Of a stretch of 5,784 bases of DNA, positions 5,425 to 5,784 are shown one piece after another (within the stretch, counting starts at the first letter, position 1; each line of letters starts with the position of its first letter). Below the pieces are notes generated by a model. That model was not told the origin of the DNA and did no database searches. It saw only the letters and a list, made by a program, of their open reading frames with translations. The stretch comes from ZC4RG20 sp964553875 (GTDB lineage Bacteria > Pseudomonadota > Gammaproteobacteria > Steroidobacterales > Rariloculaceae). Position numbers and translations under genes: made by a program. The stretch is from NCBI GenBank assembly GCA_964553875.1, contig CAZKNH010000200.1, positions 1 to 5,784 on the forward strand, read 5' to 3'.

Positions 5425-5784
5425 ATGCCGATGAGCCGGGACGCCGAGCAGCACATACGGACCGATGCACCGCCGGTCCTGCCGCCGGACGAGCCCGCAC
5501 CGCACCTTCCGCTGCGCGAGCTCGCCGACGATGCGTTCTCCCGCGCGGCCGGCGCGCCGCTGATCCACGGCAACAGCGTCGAGCTCCTGCGCGACGCGCA
5601 GGAGAACTACCCGGCCTGGCTCGCGGCGATCCGCGGCGCACAGCATCACGTCTACTTCGAGAGTTACTTCATCTGCGAGGACGAGGTCGGCTACGAGTTC
5701 GCCGACGCGCTGATCGCGAAGGCACGAGACGGCGTCACGGTCAGGCTGATCTACGACTGGATGGGCAACTTCGGCAAGGCGTCG
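5425..5784 (+). CDS. Phospholipase D/cardiolipin synthase family protein, N-terminal part, cut by the window edge
   Basis: The first 120 codons are present. After a 40-residue Pro/Asp-rich leader without membrane helices comes the start of a PLD domain: HGNSVELLRDAQENYPAWLA (48-67), AIRGAQHHVYFESYFI (68-83), DEVGYEFADALIAKARDGV (86-104) and VRLIYDWMGNFG (106-117). This order (GN-x-V-x-LL, then YPA, AI-x-x-A, E-x-x-x-I, the VG-x-x-F-x-x-A-L run and GV-x-VR-x-x-YD-x-x-G) matches ClsB-like cardiolipin synthases, which join phosphatidyl groups to make cardiolipin or related lipids at the inner membrane. The catalytic HKD motifs would lie past the right edge, so activity cannot be judged. The ATG at 5425 is one base after the upstream stop; an ATG at 5431 is an alternative. 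No ribosome site is visible, which suggests translational coupling. Confidence 0.85.
   Translation, partial: MPMSRDAEQHIRTDAPPVLPPDEPAPHLPLRELADDAFSRAAGAPLIHGNSVELLRDAQENYPAWLAAIRGAQHHVYFESYFICEDEVGYEFADALIAKARDGVTVRLIYDWMGNFGKAS

Noticed and set aside
3807..5573. Minus-strand open frame running from the DUF488 gene back across the whole haem-protein gene
   Set aside because: The upstream part is Arg/Glu/Leu-rich with no domain, and it lies antisense to a gene with clear conserved blocks. In GC-rich DNA such antisense frames stay open by codon bias. DUF488 homology, ribosome site and promoter all place the real start at 3806.

Overview
The window reads as chromosomal DNA from a GC-rich bacterium, probably a gammaproteobacterium. 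Base composition and the strong G/C preference at third codon positions show the first point. The second rests on a small acidic protein that resembles the DUF6763 type, together with a Gram-negative outer-membrane barrel protein with a signal peptide. No phage, IS, CRISPR, tRNA or rRNA sequence is visible. The genes are compact, and no gap between them exceeds about 290 bases.

Layout from left to right. Bases 1-1032 (minus) hold the N-terminal 344 codons of a sodium:solute symporter, cut by the left edge. A 289-base divergent gap carries a good sigma70-like promoter for the symporter and a palindrome just before the next gene. Bases 1322-1621 (plus) encode a 99-residue, extremely acidic DUF6763-like protein. 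It converges on a 1-Cys (Prx6-type) peroxiredoxin at 1712-2371 (minus), with a hairpin between the two genes. Behind the peroxiredoxin, also on minus, lie a small outer-membrane beta-barrel protein (2533-3144) and a DUF488 protein (3270-3806). Each minus gene has its own plausible promoter, so they look like separate units rather than one operon. From the divergent gap at 3807-3977 a plus-strand unit begins: a membrane-anchored protein with one CxxCH haem site (3978-5423), followed after one base by the start of a phospholipase-D/cardiolipin-synthase-like gene (5425 to the right edge).

How they may work together. The only pair with strong evidence of shared expression is the haem protein and the PLD-family gene (1-base gap, no visible ribosome site for the second). 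The rest are housekeeping or stress functions: solute uptake, peroxide detoxification and the cell envelope. I see no clear undescribed system. The most interesting items are the CxxCH protein of unnamed family coupled to a phospholipid enzyme, a strong nested hairpin at the predicted peroxiredoxin transcription start, and a possible 30-codon leader ORF whose stop overlaps the symporter start.
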